Part shown: positions 8,670-18,268 of the stretch, in pieces | Position numbering within the stretch: the first letter of the stretch is position 1 | How the letters are laid out: the number at the start of each line of letters is the position of its first letter | From: Actinomycetota bacterium | Lineage (GTDB): Bacteria; Actinomycetota; Actinomycetes; Nanopelagicales; Nanopelagicaceae | Length of the DNA stretch: 53,670 nucleotides | Direction: 5' to 3' | Assembly: GCA_947449535.1 (NCBI GenBank) | Contig: CANFRP010000007.1 | Location: forward strand, 1-53,670 | Translations under genes and position numbers: made by a program | The notes under the pieces: generated by a model | The model's database searches: none | The model's input: only the letters and a program-made list of their open reading frames with translations | Told to the model about the DNA's origin: nothing

Positions 8670-9761
8670 ATGTCACTCAATAAGAAGCCAACTCCTGATC
8701 AAATAAAGCGAGTCCCCAAAGCGGTCATCCATGATCACCTCGATGGTGGATTGCGCCCAGCGACAATCATCGAACTTGCAGCCGAGATTAATTACCCGCT
8801 TCCTACTACTGATCCGGTAAAGCTCGCGGATTGGTTTGAAGAGTCCTGTAATTCTGGATCTCTTGTCCGCTACCTAGAGACCTTTGCTCACACAGTTGCA
8901 GTCATGCAGACCAAGGAAGCGATCATTCGTGTTGCACGTGAATGTGCACTCGATCTTGCCCGCGATGGCGTGGTCTATGCCGAAGTTCGTGGCGCACCAG
9001 AACTTTTTACGGAAAAGGGATTAACTCTTGATGAGGTGATCGAAGCCACCAGCGAGGGCTATCGCCTTGGCGTCCTAGATGCGAAAGCCGAAGGTTTCAC
9101 AATTCGAGTGGAATCAATTCTCTGCGCACTTCGCCAGAATGAGCACGCGCAGGAAGTCGCTGAAAAAGTTGTTCAGTATCGCGTTGGGGGTGTTGTGGGC
9201 TTTGATATTGCTGGTCCCGAAGATGGCTTCCCACCCACCAAACAGCAGACCACCTTTGATTATCTTCGCCAAGAAAATGCGCACTTCACTATTCACGCAG
9301 GAGAGGCATATGGCCTGCCATCGATCTGGCAAGCAATTCAGATGTGTGGCGCCGAACGTCTAGGGCACGGTGTTCGCATCATCGAAGATATCGATTTCAG
9401 TAGCCCTGAGCCAAAGTTGGGGCTACTTGCACAGTATGTCCGTGATCGTCGCATTCCATTGGAGCTCTGCCCAACATCTAACTTGCAGACTGGTGCTGCT
9501 AAAGATATTGCTTCGCATCCAATCGGAGCGCTCGAAAAGCTACGCTTTCGCGTCACCCTCAACACTGATAACCGCTTGATGAGTCGAACATCTATGACTC
9601 ACGAGATGGAAGAGGTCGTTAAGGCTTTTGATTGGACTTTTACTGATCTGCAGCGCGTGACAGTAAATGCGCTTAAGTCAGCTTTTATTCCTTTTGAAGA
9701 GCGCTTGGCAATAATTGAGAACCAAGTTAAGCCTGCCTACGCAGCCATATCAGCTGAGTAA
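8670..9761 (+). CDS. add: Adenosine deaminase
   Basis: Zinc metalloenzyme that converts adenosine and deoxyadenosine to inosine and deoxyinosine. Visible motifs: [10 protein letters not shown] (zinc, residues 21-30), [17 protein letters not shown] (catalytic Glu), RLGHGVRI, and [10 protein letters not shown] holding the last zinc Asp. ATG 8670 overlaps the deoA stop region (TAAAATG) and yields 363 residues, the usual length. A longer frame from 8553 reads through deoA and is rejected. Last gene of the rightward salvage operon; its stop abuts the stop of the convergent gene with no spacer. Confidence 0.95.
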   Translation: MSLNKKPTPDQIKRVPKAVIHDHLDGGLRPATIIELAAEINYPLPTTDPVKLADWFEESCNSGSLVRYLETFAHTVAVMQTKEAIIRVARECALDLARDGVVYAEVRGAPELFTEKGLTLDEVIEATSEGYRLGVLDAKAEGFTIRVESILCALRQNEHAQEVAEKVVQYRVGGVVGFDIAGPEDGFPPTKQQTTFDYLRQENAHFTIHAGEAYGLPSIWQAIQMCGAERLGHGVRIIEDIDFSSPEPKLGLLAQYVRDRRIPLELCPTSNLQTGAAKDIASHPIGALEKLRFRVTLNTDNRLMSRTSMTHEMEEVVKAFDWTFTDLQRVTVNALKSAFIPFEERLAIIENQVKPAYAAISAE

Positions 9762-10610
9762 TTAAATCCCGATGGGATGCCAGACTGTTTTGGCTTCCAT
9801 AAATGCCAAGATGCGCTGTGGTGATTTCGCAGAGCTAAATGTATGGATGCGCTTGAGATTATCTGCGCCCAACTTCTGCGCCTCAGTGAGATCTTTCTTA
9901 GATAGCCCAGTGGCATCGAGCGCGTCGATATCCATGTGAGAGGCAGCCCATGATGAGAGCTCTGATGCTTTTCCAGTGAGAATATTGAGCACACCCGCTG
10001 GAAGATCTGATGTTGCAAGTGCCTCAGATAGCGTGATTGCGCTCAGTGGATATTTCTCTGATGCCACCACAACTGCGGTGTTACCGGATGCGATCACTGG
10101 AGCAACTGCGTTAACTAAACCAAGGAGTGAAGGCTTGGAATCAGCGAAAATTCCAACAACGCCAATCGCTTCCGGAGTGGTGAAGTTATAGAAAGGTCCG
10201 GCAACAGGATTTGTAGCGCCAGCGAGTGCGGATAATTTATCGGTCCAGCCGGCATACCAAACCCAAGTATCGATCGCTTCTTGCACTTGAGCGAGCGCAG
10301 ACTTAGAGGTGACGCCCTCCATGGCCACAATCTCTTTCACGAATTGATCGGTGCGACCTTCCATGATTTCTGCGATGCGATACAAAATCTGTCCACGCAA
10401 GTAGGCGGTAGCGCCTGCCCAGGAAGATTGCGCAGCGCGAGCAGCGGTCACTGCATCGCGAAGATCTTTGCGTGAGGCCAGAGATGGATTAGCTAGGAAC
10501 TTTCCTTTGGCATCTTTGACTTCATAGACGCGACCAGATTCACTTCTTGGGAATGCGCCGTTGATATAGAGCTTGTATGTCTTCATGACATCGATACGTT
10601 CTGCGCTCAT
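9762..10610 (-). CDS. Truncated aldehyde-dehydrogenase-like protein without catalytic domain (possible ALDH16 second half)
   Basis: Homologous to the N-terminal, coenzyme-binding half of aldehyde dehydrogenases (KTYKLYINGAF, then a Rossmann-type region ending LNILTGKASELSSW). At 282 residues it lacks the C-terminal catalytic domain with the nucleophilic Cys. The usual oxyanion Asn motif PWNFP and the glycine-rich GSTEVG are also replaced. Not an obvious recent decay product: the frame is intact and its start overlaps the stop of the complete dehydrogenase by one base (TAATG). Family knowledge: ALDH16 enzymes are a full ALDH domain followed by a shorter pseudo-ALDH domain. These two genes look like that protein split in two. 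Confidence 0.75.
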   Translation of the reverse strand: MSAERIDVMKTYKLYINGAFPRSESGRVYEVKDAKGKFLANPSLASRKDLRDAVTAARAAQSSWAGATAYLRGQILYRIAEIMEGRTDQFVKEIVAMEGVTSKSALAQVQEAIDTWVWYAGWTDKLSALAGATNPVAGPFYNFTTPEAIGVVGIFADSKPSLLGLVNAVAPVIASGNTAVVVASEKYPLSAITLSEALATSDLPAGVLNILTGKASELSSWAASHMDIDALDATGLSKKDLTEAQKLGADNLKRIHTFSSAKSPQRILAFMEAKTVWHPIGI

Positions 10611-12052
10611 TACTTTGCTCCCTTCAAGTAAGCCGCAAGGCCATGGCGGCCACCTTCACGTCCCCAGCCAGATTCCTTATAGCCACCAAATGGACTGGTG
10701 GGGTCGAACTTATTAAAGGTATTTGCCCAGATCACGCCAGCTTTTAACTTCTGGGCAGTCCAGAGAACGCGAGAACCCTTATCGCTCCAAACGCCAGCAG
10801 AGAGTCCGTAAGGCGTGTTGTTCGCCTTTTCGATCGCTTCAGCTGGTGTGCGGAAAGTAAGAATGGAAAGTACTGGCCCAAAGATCTCATCGCGCGCAAT
10901 GCGATGTGATTGTGAGACACCAGTGAAAATTGTTGGGGGATACCAGAAGCCTTGGGTCGGTAGATCGCACTTTGGACTCCACCGCTCTGCACCTTCGAGA
11001 TCTCCAGTACCTGCAATCTCCTTGATCCGAGCCAACTGCTCAGAGCTATTGATTGCCCCTAGATCTGTGTTTTTATCCAAGGGATTTCCAACGCGGATAA
11101 GTGACATGCGACGCTTCAACTTTTCGACGACTTCATCTAATACGTTCTCTTGCACCAGCAAGCGAGAACCAGCACAACAGACATGTCCTTGATTAAAGAA
11201 AATTCCGTTGACGATTCCTTCAACACTTTCATCGATAGCTGCATCTTCATAAACAATATTTGCAGCTTTACCACCGAGCTCAAGTGTCACGCTCTTCTTG
11301 GTACCAGCAACCGCGCGCGCAATCGCCTTACCAACTTCCGTAGATCCGGTAAATGCAATTTTGTCGACGCCCGGGTGATTGACCAAGTGGGAGCCAGTAG
11401 CGCCATCTCCAGTAATGATATTTACAACGCCAGCGGGAAGGCCGGCTTGTTGACAGACTTCTGCAAACAAAAGCGCCGTGAGTGGGGTGGTCTCAGCAGG
11501 CTTTAATACAACGGTATTTCCGGTAGCAAGTGCTGGTGCAACTTTCCAAGCCAACATCAATAATGGGAAGTTCCACGGAATGATTTGAGCAACCACGCCA
11601 TGTGGCTTAGGTGAGTCACCGGCGCCGGCATATTGCAATTTATCGGCCCAACCTGCGTGATAAAAAAAGTGGGCTGCTGCAAGTGGAATATCGGTATCGC
11701 GCGACTCCCGAATCGGCTTGCCATTATCGAGAGTTTCCAAAACTGCGAATTCACGGGCACGTTCTTGCAAAATTCGAGCGATTCGAAATAAGTATTTACC
11801 GCGCTCTGCAGCTGGCATTTTTGACCAGGTCTTGGTGAAGGCAGTACGAGCGGAAGTGACTGCAGCATTTACATCTGCGAGATCGGCATAGCCGACCTTG
11901 GCGAGGACTTCCTCAGTGGCTGGATTGATGGTGGCAAAGCGCTTGCCGGACTTCGCTGCGACGAACTTTCCGTTGATAAAAAGGTTGTATTCGGCCTTGA
12001 TATCTACAATTGCTGTGGATTCAAGTGCTGGGGCGTAGTCGAATGTCGTCAT
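10610..12052 (-). CDS. Aldehyde dehydrogenase (NAD-dependent), probably acetaldehyde-oxidising
   Basis: Complete 480-residue ALDH. Visible: oxyanion Asn in IPWNFP (N161), FTGSTEVG coenzyme loop, general base Glu in LELGGK (E258), catalytic Cys in FNQGHVCCAGS (C292), and the C-terminal FGGYKESGWGREGG. Its start follows deoC by 10 bases. DeoC releases acetaldehyde from deoxyribose-5-phosphate, so oxidation of acetaldehyde to acetate is the likely role (inferred from context). Followed by, and translationally coupled to, the truncated ALDH-like gene. Confidence 0.9.
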   Translation of the reverse strand: MTTFDYAPALESTAIVDIKAEYNLFINGKFVAAKSGKRFATINPATEEVLAKVGYADLADVNAAVTSARTAFTKTWSKMPAAERGKYLFRIARILQERAREFAVLETLDNGKPIRESRDTDIPLAAAHFFYHAGWADKLQYAGAGDSPKPHGVVAQIIPWNFPLLMLAWKVAPALATGNTVVLKPAETTPLTALLFAEVCQQAGLPAGVVNIITGDGATGSHLVNHPGVDKIAFTGSTEVGKAIARAVAGTKKSVTLELGGKAANIVYEDAAIDESVEGIVNGIFFNQGHVCCAGSRLLVQENVLDEVVEKLKRRMSLIRVGNPLDKNTDLGAINSSEQLARIKEIAGTGDLEGAERWSPKCDLPTQGFWYPPTIFTGVSQSHRIARDEIFGPVLSILTFRTPAEAIEKANNTPYGLSAGVWSDKGSRVLWTAQKLKAGVIWANTFNKFDPTSPFGGYKESGWGREGGRHGLAAYLKGAK

Positions 12053-12062
12053 AGCTCTCTTC

Positions 12063-13004
12063 TTAATCGAGTGTTACGTATTGTGGACTGGAATAGTGAC
12101 CATCGCGCATTTTCATGCGTTGCATCAAAAGATCATTGAGCAGGGCGCTGGCGCCAATTCGGAAGAGAGCGGGATTTAGCCACTCTGGCCCGGCTGTCTC
12201 GTTTACTAGAACAAGTTGTTTGATGGCATCTTTAGTGGTGCGGATACCACCAGCAGGCTTCACGCCAATGCGTGTACCAGTCATGGCGTAATAATCGCGG
12301 ACTGCTTCGAGCATCACTAGAACAACAGGAGGAGTGGCAGCCGGTGCAACTTTGCCCGTGCTGGTCTTGATGAAATCTGCGCCGGCAAGCATTGCCAAGT
12401 AGGAGGCTTTGCGAACATTGTCATAAGTGACGAGCTCACCGGTCTCGAAAATAACTTTGAGATGGGCTCGGTCACCGCATAGCTCTTTGATCAAGACTAT
12501 TTCGTCAAAAACTTCGCCTAAGCGGCCGGCAAGGAATGCGCCACGATCAATCACCATATCGATTTCGCCCGCACCATTATCGAGCGCATCAAGTGTGTCT
12601 TGTTTCTTCACTTCAATACTCGCACGACCAGATGGAAAGGCAGTCGATACTGCAGCTACTGGAATATCTCTTCCGCCAATGAGATCTAAATGGTCACGAG
12701 CAATTTTGACCATATCGTTGTAGACGCAGATTGCTCCAACATGAGGGACAGTGGAATCTGTGGGATCGGGGCGAACCGCTTTCGTAGCCAGCGCCTTAAC
12801 TTTGCCAGGTGTATCTGCGCCTTCCAGGGTGGTGAGATCAACCATGGAGATAGCCATATCGATGGCCCAATTCTTGGATGTGGTCTTAATGCTGCGAGTG
12901 CCAAGCATTGCGGCACGTGCTTCAACTCCCACTTGATCTACCGGCGGGAGCGTTTTTAAGAATTGTTTGAGCGAAGCTTCGCTGCCATCAATGAGAGTTT
13001 TCAT
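12063..13004 (-). CDS. deoC: Deoxyribose-phosphate aldolase
   Basis: Class I aldolase splitting 2-deoxyribose-5-phosphate into glyceraldehyde-3-phosphate and acetaldehyde. The Schiff-base segment DFIKTSTGK (Lys213) and the phosphate site GVKPAGGIRT are intact. At 313 residues it belongs to the longer DeoC class rather than the short 220-residue one. ATG 13004 overlaps the stop of the phosphosugar mutase (ATGA). This is the exit step that moves deoxynucleoside carbon into glycolysis. Confidence 0.94.
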   Translation of the reverse strand: MKTLIDGSEASLKQFLKTLPPVDQVGVEARAAMLGTRSIKTTSKNWAIDMAISMVDLTTLEGADTPGKVKALATKAVRPDPTDSTVPHVGAICVYNDMVKIARDHLDLIGGRDIPVAAVSTAFPSGRASIEVKKQDTLDALDNGAGEIDMVIDRGAFLAGRLGEVFDEIVLIKELCGDRAHLKVIFETGELVTYDNVRKASYLAMLAGADFIKTSTGKVAPAATPPVVLVMLEAVRDYYAMTGTRIGVKPAGGIRTTKDAIKQLVLVNETAGPEWLNPALFRIGASALLNDLLMQRMKMRDGHYSSPQYVTLD

Positions 13005-14641
13005 GTGAGCATCTTCATTACATCAGCACGAAGCAGAGCAACCATCTCTTCTGCCCGAGCTCGATCACTATCGCTACCACTGGGACGCACGACTTCAATG
13101 TAGCACTTCATCTTTGGCTCAGTGCCACTTGGGCGAATGATTATGCGAATGCCATCATCGAGAAATAGCCGAACGCCATTTGTTGGCGGTAGACCTGAAG
13201 TTGGCTTAGCTAAATCTTCAAATTTCTTTACTGCAAAGCCAGCGATATCAGCCGGGGTATTTGTGCGGAGGGAGGTCAATACTTGCTCGACTTGTGCTAA
13301 ATCATTTACTCGAACCGAAACTTGCTCGGTGCGGTGAAATCCAAAGGTGTTCCAAATTTCATCGAGGTATTCGATAACCGATGAACCTTCTCGCTTGAGG
13401 ACTCCAGCAATTTTGGCGAGCATGAGCGCAGCGGATACACCATCTTTATCATTCACAGTTTTGGGATCAACTGCGTATCCCAGCGCTTCCTCATATCCGT
13501 ATGACAAATTCTCGATTTTTGCGAGCCATTTAAAGCCCGTGAGAACTTCCTTAAATTCAATTCCATTTTTTGCTGCAACTTTGGAAAGTAATGACGAGGA
13601 GACAATTGAGTTTCCAAATGCATGGCCAATATTGCGCTCGGGAAGTCTGGTGGCGATGTAGTAGCCAAGAACTGCACCAACTTCATCACCACGAAGCATG
13701 CGCCATCCGTGAATGGGATCATTGACTGCCGCCGCACATCGATCCGCATCGGGATCATTAGCGATGACAATATCTGCGCCATGTGCTCGCGCGCTCTCTA
13801 GAGAGAGATCGATCGCACCTGGCTCTTCTGGATTAGGAAATTTTACGGTTGGGAAATCTGGATCTGGTTTTGCTTGGGCATCGACCAAGATGGGCTGTGA
13901 GAAGCCAGCTTTCAAGAAGACCCATTGGATCATCTCGGTTCCGACGCCATGCATTGCCGAATAAACAACTTTTATATCTTCTGGTTCGGAAATCAGCGCT
14001 GCAGTTTTGTTGGCATATTTATTTATGACGGTGTCGTCGAGAACCGTCCAACCAGTACCACGTGGTTGGGGCGTATTAATGGATGCGATATTTGCTGCAA
14101 TCTCTTCATCGACAGGGGAGATGATTTGTGATCCAGCAAAGCGAATTCCATCGACGGTGCCACCAAGGTAAACCTTGTAACCATTATCTTCCGGGGGATT
14201 GTGACTCGCGGTCACCATAATTCCGCAATCAGCCCCGAGCTCATTTACTGCAAAAGCCAGGACGGGTGTAGGAAGTGGACGAGGCAAAATCGAAACCTTA
14301 AGTCCAGCTCCAGTAAAAATCTCTGCGCTCTCTTGTGTGAAATCTTCAGAGCCATGACGCGCATCGCGGCCAATCACTACAGAGGTAAGTCCGCGCTTCT
14401 TTAAATACATGGCAATACCCGCAGCTGCGCGACCAACAACTGCTCGGTTCATACAGGAAGGACCTGGACCTACGGGACCGCGAAGTCCGGCAGTACCAAA
14501 TTGGAGGAAGCCGCTAAAGGATTTTTGGAGCGATTCTAAATTTCCAGCATCGAGCCATTCGCGCAAGGTAGCGCAAGTCGCGGGATCTGGATCTAGTGCA
14601 ATCCACTCCTGAACTTCTGCGCGCAGCTCGGCTGGGATCAT
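13001..14641 (-). CDS. Phosphopentomutase / phosphoglucomutase-type phosphosugar mutase
   Basis: Alpha-D-phosphohexomutase superfamily, 546 residues, PGM2-like group (Mycobacterium PmmB type). Active-site serine loop TASHNP (S146), metal loop NDPDADR (about 295) and phosphate-binding RPSGTEPK near the C-terminus are all present. Between PNP and deoC, the missing chemical step is ribose-1-P or deoxyribose-1-P to the 5-phosphate, and no separate DeoB-type mutase is present. I therefore infer phosphopentomutase activity, perhaps with glucose-1-P as a second substrate. Start and stop both overlap neighbours by 4 bases. Confidence 0.88.
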   Translation of the reverse strand: MIPAELRAEVQEWIALDPDPATCATLREWLDAGNLESLQKSFSGFLQFGTAGLRGPVGPGPSCMNRAVVGRAAAGIAMYLKKRGLTSVVIGRDARHGSEDFTQESAEIFTGAGLKVSILPRPLPTPVLAFAVNELGADCGIMVTASHNPPEDNGYKVYLGGTVDGIRFAGSQIISPVDEEIAANIASINTPQPRGTGWTVLDDTVINKYANKTAALISEPEDIKVVYSAMHGVGTEMIQWVFLKAGFSQPILVDAQAKPDPDFPTVKFPNPEEPGAIDLSLESARAHGADIVIANDPDADRCAAAVNDPIHGWRMLRGDEVGAVLGYYIATRLPERNIGHAFGNSIVSSSLLSKVAAKNGIEFKEVLTGFKWLAKIENLSYGYEEALGYAVDPKTVNDKDGVSAALMLAKIAGVLKREGSSVIEYLDEIWNTFGFHRTEQVSVRVNDLAQVEQVLTSLRTNTPADIAGFAVKKFEDLAKPTSGLPPTNGVRLFLDDGIRIIIRPSGTEPKMKCYIEVVRPSGSDSDRARAEEMVALLRADVMKMLT

Positions 14642-15456
14642 ATTTTGTGCAGAACCTTGCTGAGCAATTCACCCATGCGACCTGCAGCAGCTTTACCAGC
14701 AGCCATCACTTCTTCATGGCTGAGCTTCTCGCCGGTCATGCCTGCGGCAGCGTTAGAGACAAGGGAAATTCCAAGAACTTCTGCGCCAAGTGCGTGAGCT
14801 GCAATTGCTTCTGGAACGGTAGACATACCAACTAAATCCGCGCCCATGGTACGAAGCATTTTGATTTCGGCTGGGGTCTCATAGGCCGGTCCACGCCAAT
14901 GTACATAGACACCTTCTTTAAGTGAAGCATCTTCTGCTTTTACAATTTCACGAATGCGCTTGGAATAGAGATCAGTGAGATCGACAAAATTTGCACCAAT
15001 GAGTGGCGATGTTGCCGTCATAGAAATGTGATCGCGGATCAGGACAGGCTCTCCCACTTTGTAATCAGCATTGATACCACCACAAGCGTTAGTGAGTACG
15101 ACTACCTTGCAACCAGCTTTAACCGCAGTGCGCGCACCATGAACAACTGGCTCGATTCCTTTGCCTTCATATAAATGCGTACGACCAAGAAAGACGAGCG
15201 CGCGAATTGTGCCCTTGGCGCCTTGCAGATCATAGGAGCGAATCACTCCACCATGGCCGGCAACAGTAGGCGCTAGGAATCCTCGCAAATCTGTTGCTGG
15301 AAATTCATGAGTGGGAGTGCCAAGCGCATCAGCAGCCGAAATCCATCCTGATCCCATTACAAGTGCAACATCGTGGTGATCTTTGCCGGTAATCGTTGCG
15401 AGGGCTTTAGCTGCAGCTTCTGCTGTGCCAAGTGGATCTGAATATAGGTCGCTCAT
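14638..15456 (-). CDS. Purine-nucleoside phosphorylase
   Basis: Trimeric (class II, PNP/MTAP family) phosphorylase acting on inosine and guanosine nucleosides to give the base and (deoxy)ribose-1-phosphate. Visible motifs: VMGSGWIS phosphate loop, FLGRTHLYEG, LTNACGGIN, HWRGPAYETPAEI and GMSTVPEAIAAHALG. 272 residues, standard length. It heads the leftward operon PNP, mutase, deoC and the ALDH pair. The ATG has no ribosome site but sits 7 nt after TAAGTT, which suggests a leaderless mRNA. It takes inosine produced by the adenosine deaminase of the facing operon. Confidence 0.95.
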   Translation of the reverse strand: MSDLYSDPLGTAEAAAKALATITGKDHHDVALVMGSGWISAADALGTPTHEFPATDLRGFLAPTVAGHGGVIRSYDLQGAKGTIRALVFLGRTHLYEGKGIEPVVHGARTAVKAGCKVVVLTNACGGINADYKVGEPVLIRDHISMTATSPLIGANFVDLTDLYSKRIREIVKAEDASLKEGVYVHWRGPAYETPAEIKMLRTMGADLVGMSTVPEAIAAHALGAEVLGISLVSNAAAGMTGEKLSHEEVMAAGKAAAGRMGELLSKVLHKI

Positions 15457-15463
15457 GTGCCCA

Positions 15464-15469
15464 AACTTA
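15464..15469 (-). promoter_or_regulatory. Probable -10 box of the PNP operon (leaderless)
   Basis: On the minus strand TAAGTT lies 7 nt before the PNP ATG. No Shine-Dalgarno is present. Confidence 0.5.
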
Positions 15470-15485
15470 TCGCGTCTGGAAGCGA

Positions 15486-15926
15486 TTAGTTAGTGGGGCG
15501 TTTTGCCAAGTCTTCTAGGTAGTCGATCGGAGCATCCGCGGCGATCGCGGCATCGAGCATGATCGATAAATAACGTTTGCTCGGTAATCCGCCCTCAAAG
15601 GCGTTTAAGACATAGATATATGCCAACTCTTCGCCATTCATTGTGTGAACTCTCACACGAATCTTTGTGTAGAGGTCTAGCTGTGCACCCTCCCACCTAT
15701 CGAGCGCTTTCTCATCTGCTTTTGTTAAATCATAGAGCGAGACAAAAACGCGGGAGTGCGGCTCTTCAACGACGGTGGCTAATGCGCCTTCCCAACCAAT
15801 ATCTTCGCCACCAAATGTCAGGCGCCAATTCTCTAACCAACCAATACCGCGATGGGGCGAATGTGGAGCGCGCTCTAACATCTGCGCCGGATCCATATTC
15901 GATCCATATGCAGCGTAAAGAGTCAT
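15486..15926 (-). CDS. Gamma-glutamylcyclotransferase-fold protein
   Basis: 146-residue protein starting LYAAYGSNMDP, the YGSN loop that marks the gamma-glutamylcyclotransferase (GGCT/AIG2) fold. The later segment (KADEKALDRWEG) resembles the region before the catalytic acid. The family releases 5-oxoproline from gamma-glutamyl amines. Actinobacteria that make mycothiol normally lack glutathione, and mshB lies in this window, so the natural substrate is unclear. Transcribed alone from a probable leaderless promoter, between the PNP operon and the carboxylase operon. Confidence 0.75.
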   Translation of the reverse strand: MTLYAAYGSNMDPAQMLERAPHSPHRGIGWLENWRLTFGGEDIGWEGALATVVEEPHSRVFVSLYDLTKADEKALDRWEGAQLDLYTKIRVRVHTMNGEELAYIYVLNAFEGGLPSKRYLSIMLDAAIAADAPIDYLEDLAKRPTN

Positions 15927-15932
15927 GAGGGG

Positions 15933-15938
15933 AGTTTA
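15933..15938 (-). promoter_or_regulatory. Probable -10 box of the cyclotransferase gene (leaderless)
   Basis: On the minus strand TAAACT lies 6 nt before the ATG at 15926. The box overlaps the stop codon of the upstream biotin carboxylase gene. Confidence 0.5.
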
Positions 15939-17654
15939 ATCCTCGATATTACAAAGTGAGGTCCCGCTTGCCACGGTTTCGCCAACGCTGACATTGAGCT
16001 TGGCAACAATGCCAGCTTTGTGAGCGATGAGAGGTTGCTCCATCTTCATGGCTTCAAGTACAACGATCAAATCACCTTGCTCAACGCGATCACCATTTGC
16101 TTTAACAATTTTTACGACAGTGCCTTGCATCGGGGATTCGAGTGAGTCGCCAGCGACTTTAGAGATTCCAGATCCCTTGACCCGGTGGCGCTTCTCTACC
16201 GGCTCGGGTGTATGAATCACAACATCGAATCGCTTGCCATTGACTTCAGCGACAACTTTACGAGAAGCAGCTTTTGTTTCAGCGACACCCGCTTTGAAAT
16301 TAAATGCTTCGATCTCATTCTTAAATTCATTTTCAATGTAGCTGGTGTAGACCGTGAAATCCTTAGTAAATGCCGGATCTTCTACGATCGCACGGTGAAA
16401 GGGAAGCGCGGTAGCTAGGCCACCAATTTCAAATTCACGCAGTGCGCGGCGAGCACGTTCGATTGCTTCTTCCCGAGTTGCGGCCGTAACTATCAACTTT
16501 GCTAGAAGTGAATCGAAGTGAGATCCGATGGTGTGGCCATGATCAAAGCCGGCATCGATACGAACGCCTGGACCTGAAGGCACTTCCCACTTGGTGATAG
16601 TTCCTAGCGAGGGTAAGAAGCCCTTGCCTGGGTCTTCACCGTTGATGCGAAATTCAATACTGTGACCACGAACAACAGGATCGATCGGGCTAATTGCTAA
16701 ACCATCAGCAATCCGGAATTGTTCACGAACTAGATCAAGACCTGTCACTTCTTCTGATACTGGATGTTCTACCTGCAACCGAGTATTTACTTCTAAGAAT
16801 GAAATCGTGCCATCGACTCCGATCAGGAACTCGCAAGTACCGGCGCCGATATAGCCAGCTTTCTTCATTATCGCCTTAGAAGATGAATAGAGCTCATCAA
16901 TCTGGGCTTGAGAAAGGAATGGTGCTGGAGCTTCTTCTACTAATTTCTGGTGGCGACGTTGTAATGAGCAGTCGCGAGTAGAAACAACTACTGCATTGCC
17001 ATGCGTATCCACTAAACATTGGGTCTCGACGTGGCGAGGCTTATCTAGGTAGCGCTCTACGAAACATTCTCCACGGCCAAAGCCAGTAATTGCTTCACGC
17101 ACAGCAGATGCGAAAAGCTCTGGAATTTCTTCAATTGTGTGGGCAACTTTGAGTCCACGTCCGCCACCGCCATGCGCCGCCTTGATAGCAACTGGCAGTC
17201 CATGCTCTTTCGCGAAAGCGATGATCTCTTCTGGAGTATCAACTGGATCGATAGTGCCGGCAACAAGTGGAGCTCCGACATCTGCTGCAATTTTGCGAGC
17301 CGAGACTTTATCGCCGAGGGAGCGAATTGCAGCTGGAGGTGGTCCAATCCAAATAAGACCTGCGGCAATTACTCGATCAGCAAAATCTGCATTCTCCGAT
17401 AAGAATCCATAACCTGGATGTACTGCATCTGCGCCAGATTTCTTGGCAATCTCAATAATTTTGTTTTGATCCAGATAAGTTTCGGCAGCGGAGAGTCCTT
17501 CCAAAGCAAATGCTTCATCGGCCGTGGCGACGTGAAGCGAAGTGCGATCTTCATCAGAGTAAATAGCGATGGATTTAATTCCATGATCACGGGCTGCACG
17601 AGCAACGCGTACTGCGATCTCCCCACGATTAGCAATCAATACCGACTTCATCAT
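15936..17654 (-). CDS. Acyl-CoA carboxylase alpha subunit (biotin carboxylase + BCCP)
   Basis: 572-residue fused alpha subunit. The N-terminal biotin carboxylase ([17 protein letters not shown]-grasp loop [13 protein letters not shown]-like [16 protein letters not shown]) is followed by a biotin carrier domain with EAMKM near residue 534 (biotin-Lys 537). It carboxylates biotin with bicarbonate and ATP for propionyl-/acetyl-CoA carboxylation, giving malonyl- or methylmalonyl-CoA for lipid synthesis. Its start (ATGATG at 17654/17651) overlaps the maf stop, so it is the last gene of pccB-accE-maf-pccA. This order matches accD5-accE5-maf...accA3 of Mycobacterium. Confidence 0.94.
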   Translation of the reverse strand: MMKSVLIANRGEIAVRVARAARDHGIKSIAIYSDEDRTSLHVATADEAFALEGLSAAETYLDQNKIIEIAKKSGADAVHPGYGFLSENADFADRVIAAGLIWIGPPPAAIRSLGDKVSARKIAADVGAPLVAGTIDPVDTPEEIIAFAKEHGLPVAIKAAHGGGGRGLKVAHTIEEIPELFASAVREAITGFGRGECFVERYLDKPRHVETQCLVDTHGNAVVVSTRDCSLQRRHQKLVEEAPAPFLSQAQIDELYSSSKAIMKKAGYIGAGTCEFLIGVDGTISFLEVNTRLQVEHPVSEEVTGLDLVREQFRIADGLAISPIDPVVRGHSIEFRINGEDPGKGFLPSLGTITKWEVPSGPGVRIDAGFDHGHTIGSHFDSLLAKLIVTAATREEAIERARRALREFEIGGLATALPFHRAIVEDPAFTKDFTVYTSYIENEFKNEIEAFNFKAGVAETKAASRKVVAEVNGKRFDVVIHTPEPVEKRHRVKGSGISKVAGDSLESPMQGTVVKIVKANGDRVEQGDLIVVLEAMKMEQPLIAHKAGIVAKLNVSVGETVASGTSLCNIED

Positions 17655-18268
17655 GAGGCTTTACCCATTTCTGCTATCTCTTGCCATTCAAGTCCCAGGG
17701 TATTTACTGCGCGACGGAGAAGTGAGAGTGAGAGACCGATGATTCCGCTGGGGTCACCAATGATCTGAGAGATAAAAGGCGCACTGAGACCATCGAGGGT
17801 AAATCCGCCAGCAACTTCTAGTGGCTCACCGGATGCGACATATGCCTTAATTTCAGCATCGCTCATCTCTGCAAATGTCACCGTCGATGTTGAAATATCA
17901 GAAATTTCAATGCCTTGTTTGGTATCGATAATGCAATGTCCAGTATGAAGTAGACCGGTTTTGCCACTGAGCACTTTGGAGCGAGCAATAGCATTCTCTG
18001 GAGTCAGTGGCTTGCCCAGAGATTTACCTTCAAATTCAAATGTTGAGTCACAACCAATGATTAATGCATTATCGCCTGCTTGGTCGCGCACCGCATGGGC
18101 TTTCATTACGGCAAGTGCGATTACAAGCTCTGATGGTGAAAGGGAATTGAATTCTGGATCTTCTTCATCGACACCACTCACAATGATGTGGGGAGTTATT
18201 CCACATGAATTTAGGAGTCGCTTACGTGATTTCGACGCGGAGGCTAAAACAACTGTGCGAGCTGACAT
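17651..18268 (-). CDS. maf: Maf-family nucleotide pyrophosphatase
   Basis: House-cleaning pyrophosphatase of the Maf/Ham1-like fold, which hydrolyses non-canonical or modified nucleoside triphosphates. It opens [14 protein letters not shown], the Maf signature (LASxSxxR), and has [10 protein letters not shown] and [11 protein letters not shown] later, as in the family. ATG 18268 is chosen because it overlaps the accE stop (TAATG), giving 205 residues; an upstream ATG at 18286 lies inside accE. Its place inside the acyl-CoA carboxylase operon is a conserved actinobacterial arrangement without an obvious functional reason. Confidence 0.92.
   Translation of the reverse strand: MSARTVVLASASKSRKRLLNSCGITPHIIVSGVDEEDPEFNSLSPSELVIALAVMKAHAVRDQAGDNALIIGCDSTFEFEGKSLGKPLTPENAIARSKVLSGKTGLLHTGHCIIDTKQGIEISDISTSTVTFAEMSDAEIKAYVASGEPLEVAGGFTLDGLSAPFISQIIGDPSGIIGLSLSLLRRAVNTLGLEWQEIAEMGKAS

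Noticed and set aside
9762-10610. Pseudogene of a full-length aldehyde dehydrogenase
   Set aside because: The frame is intact, starts by a precise TAATG coupling and ends next to the convergent stop, with no remnant of a catalytic domain. A functional half-length protein is more likely.
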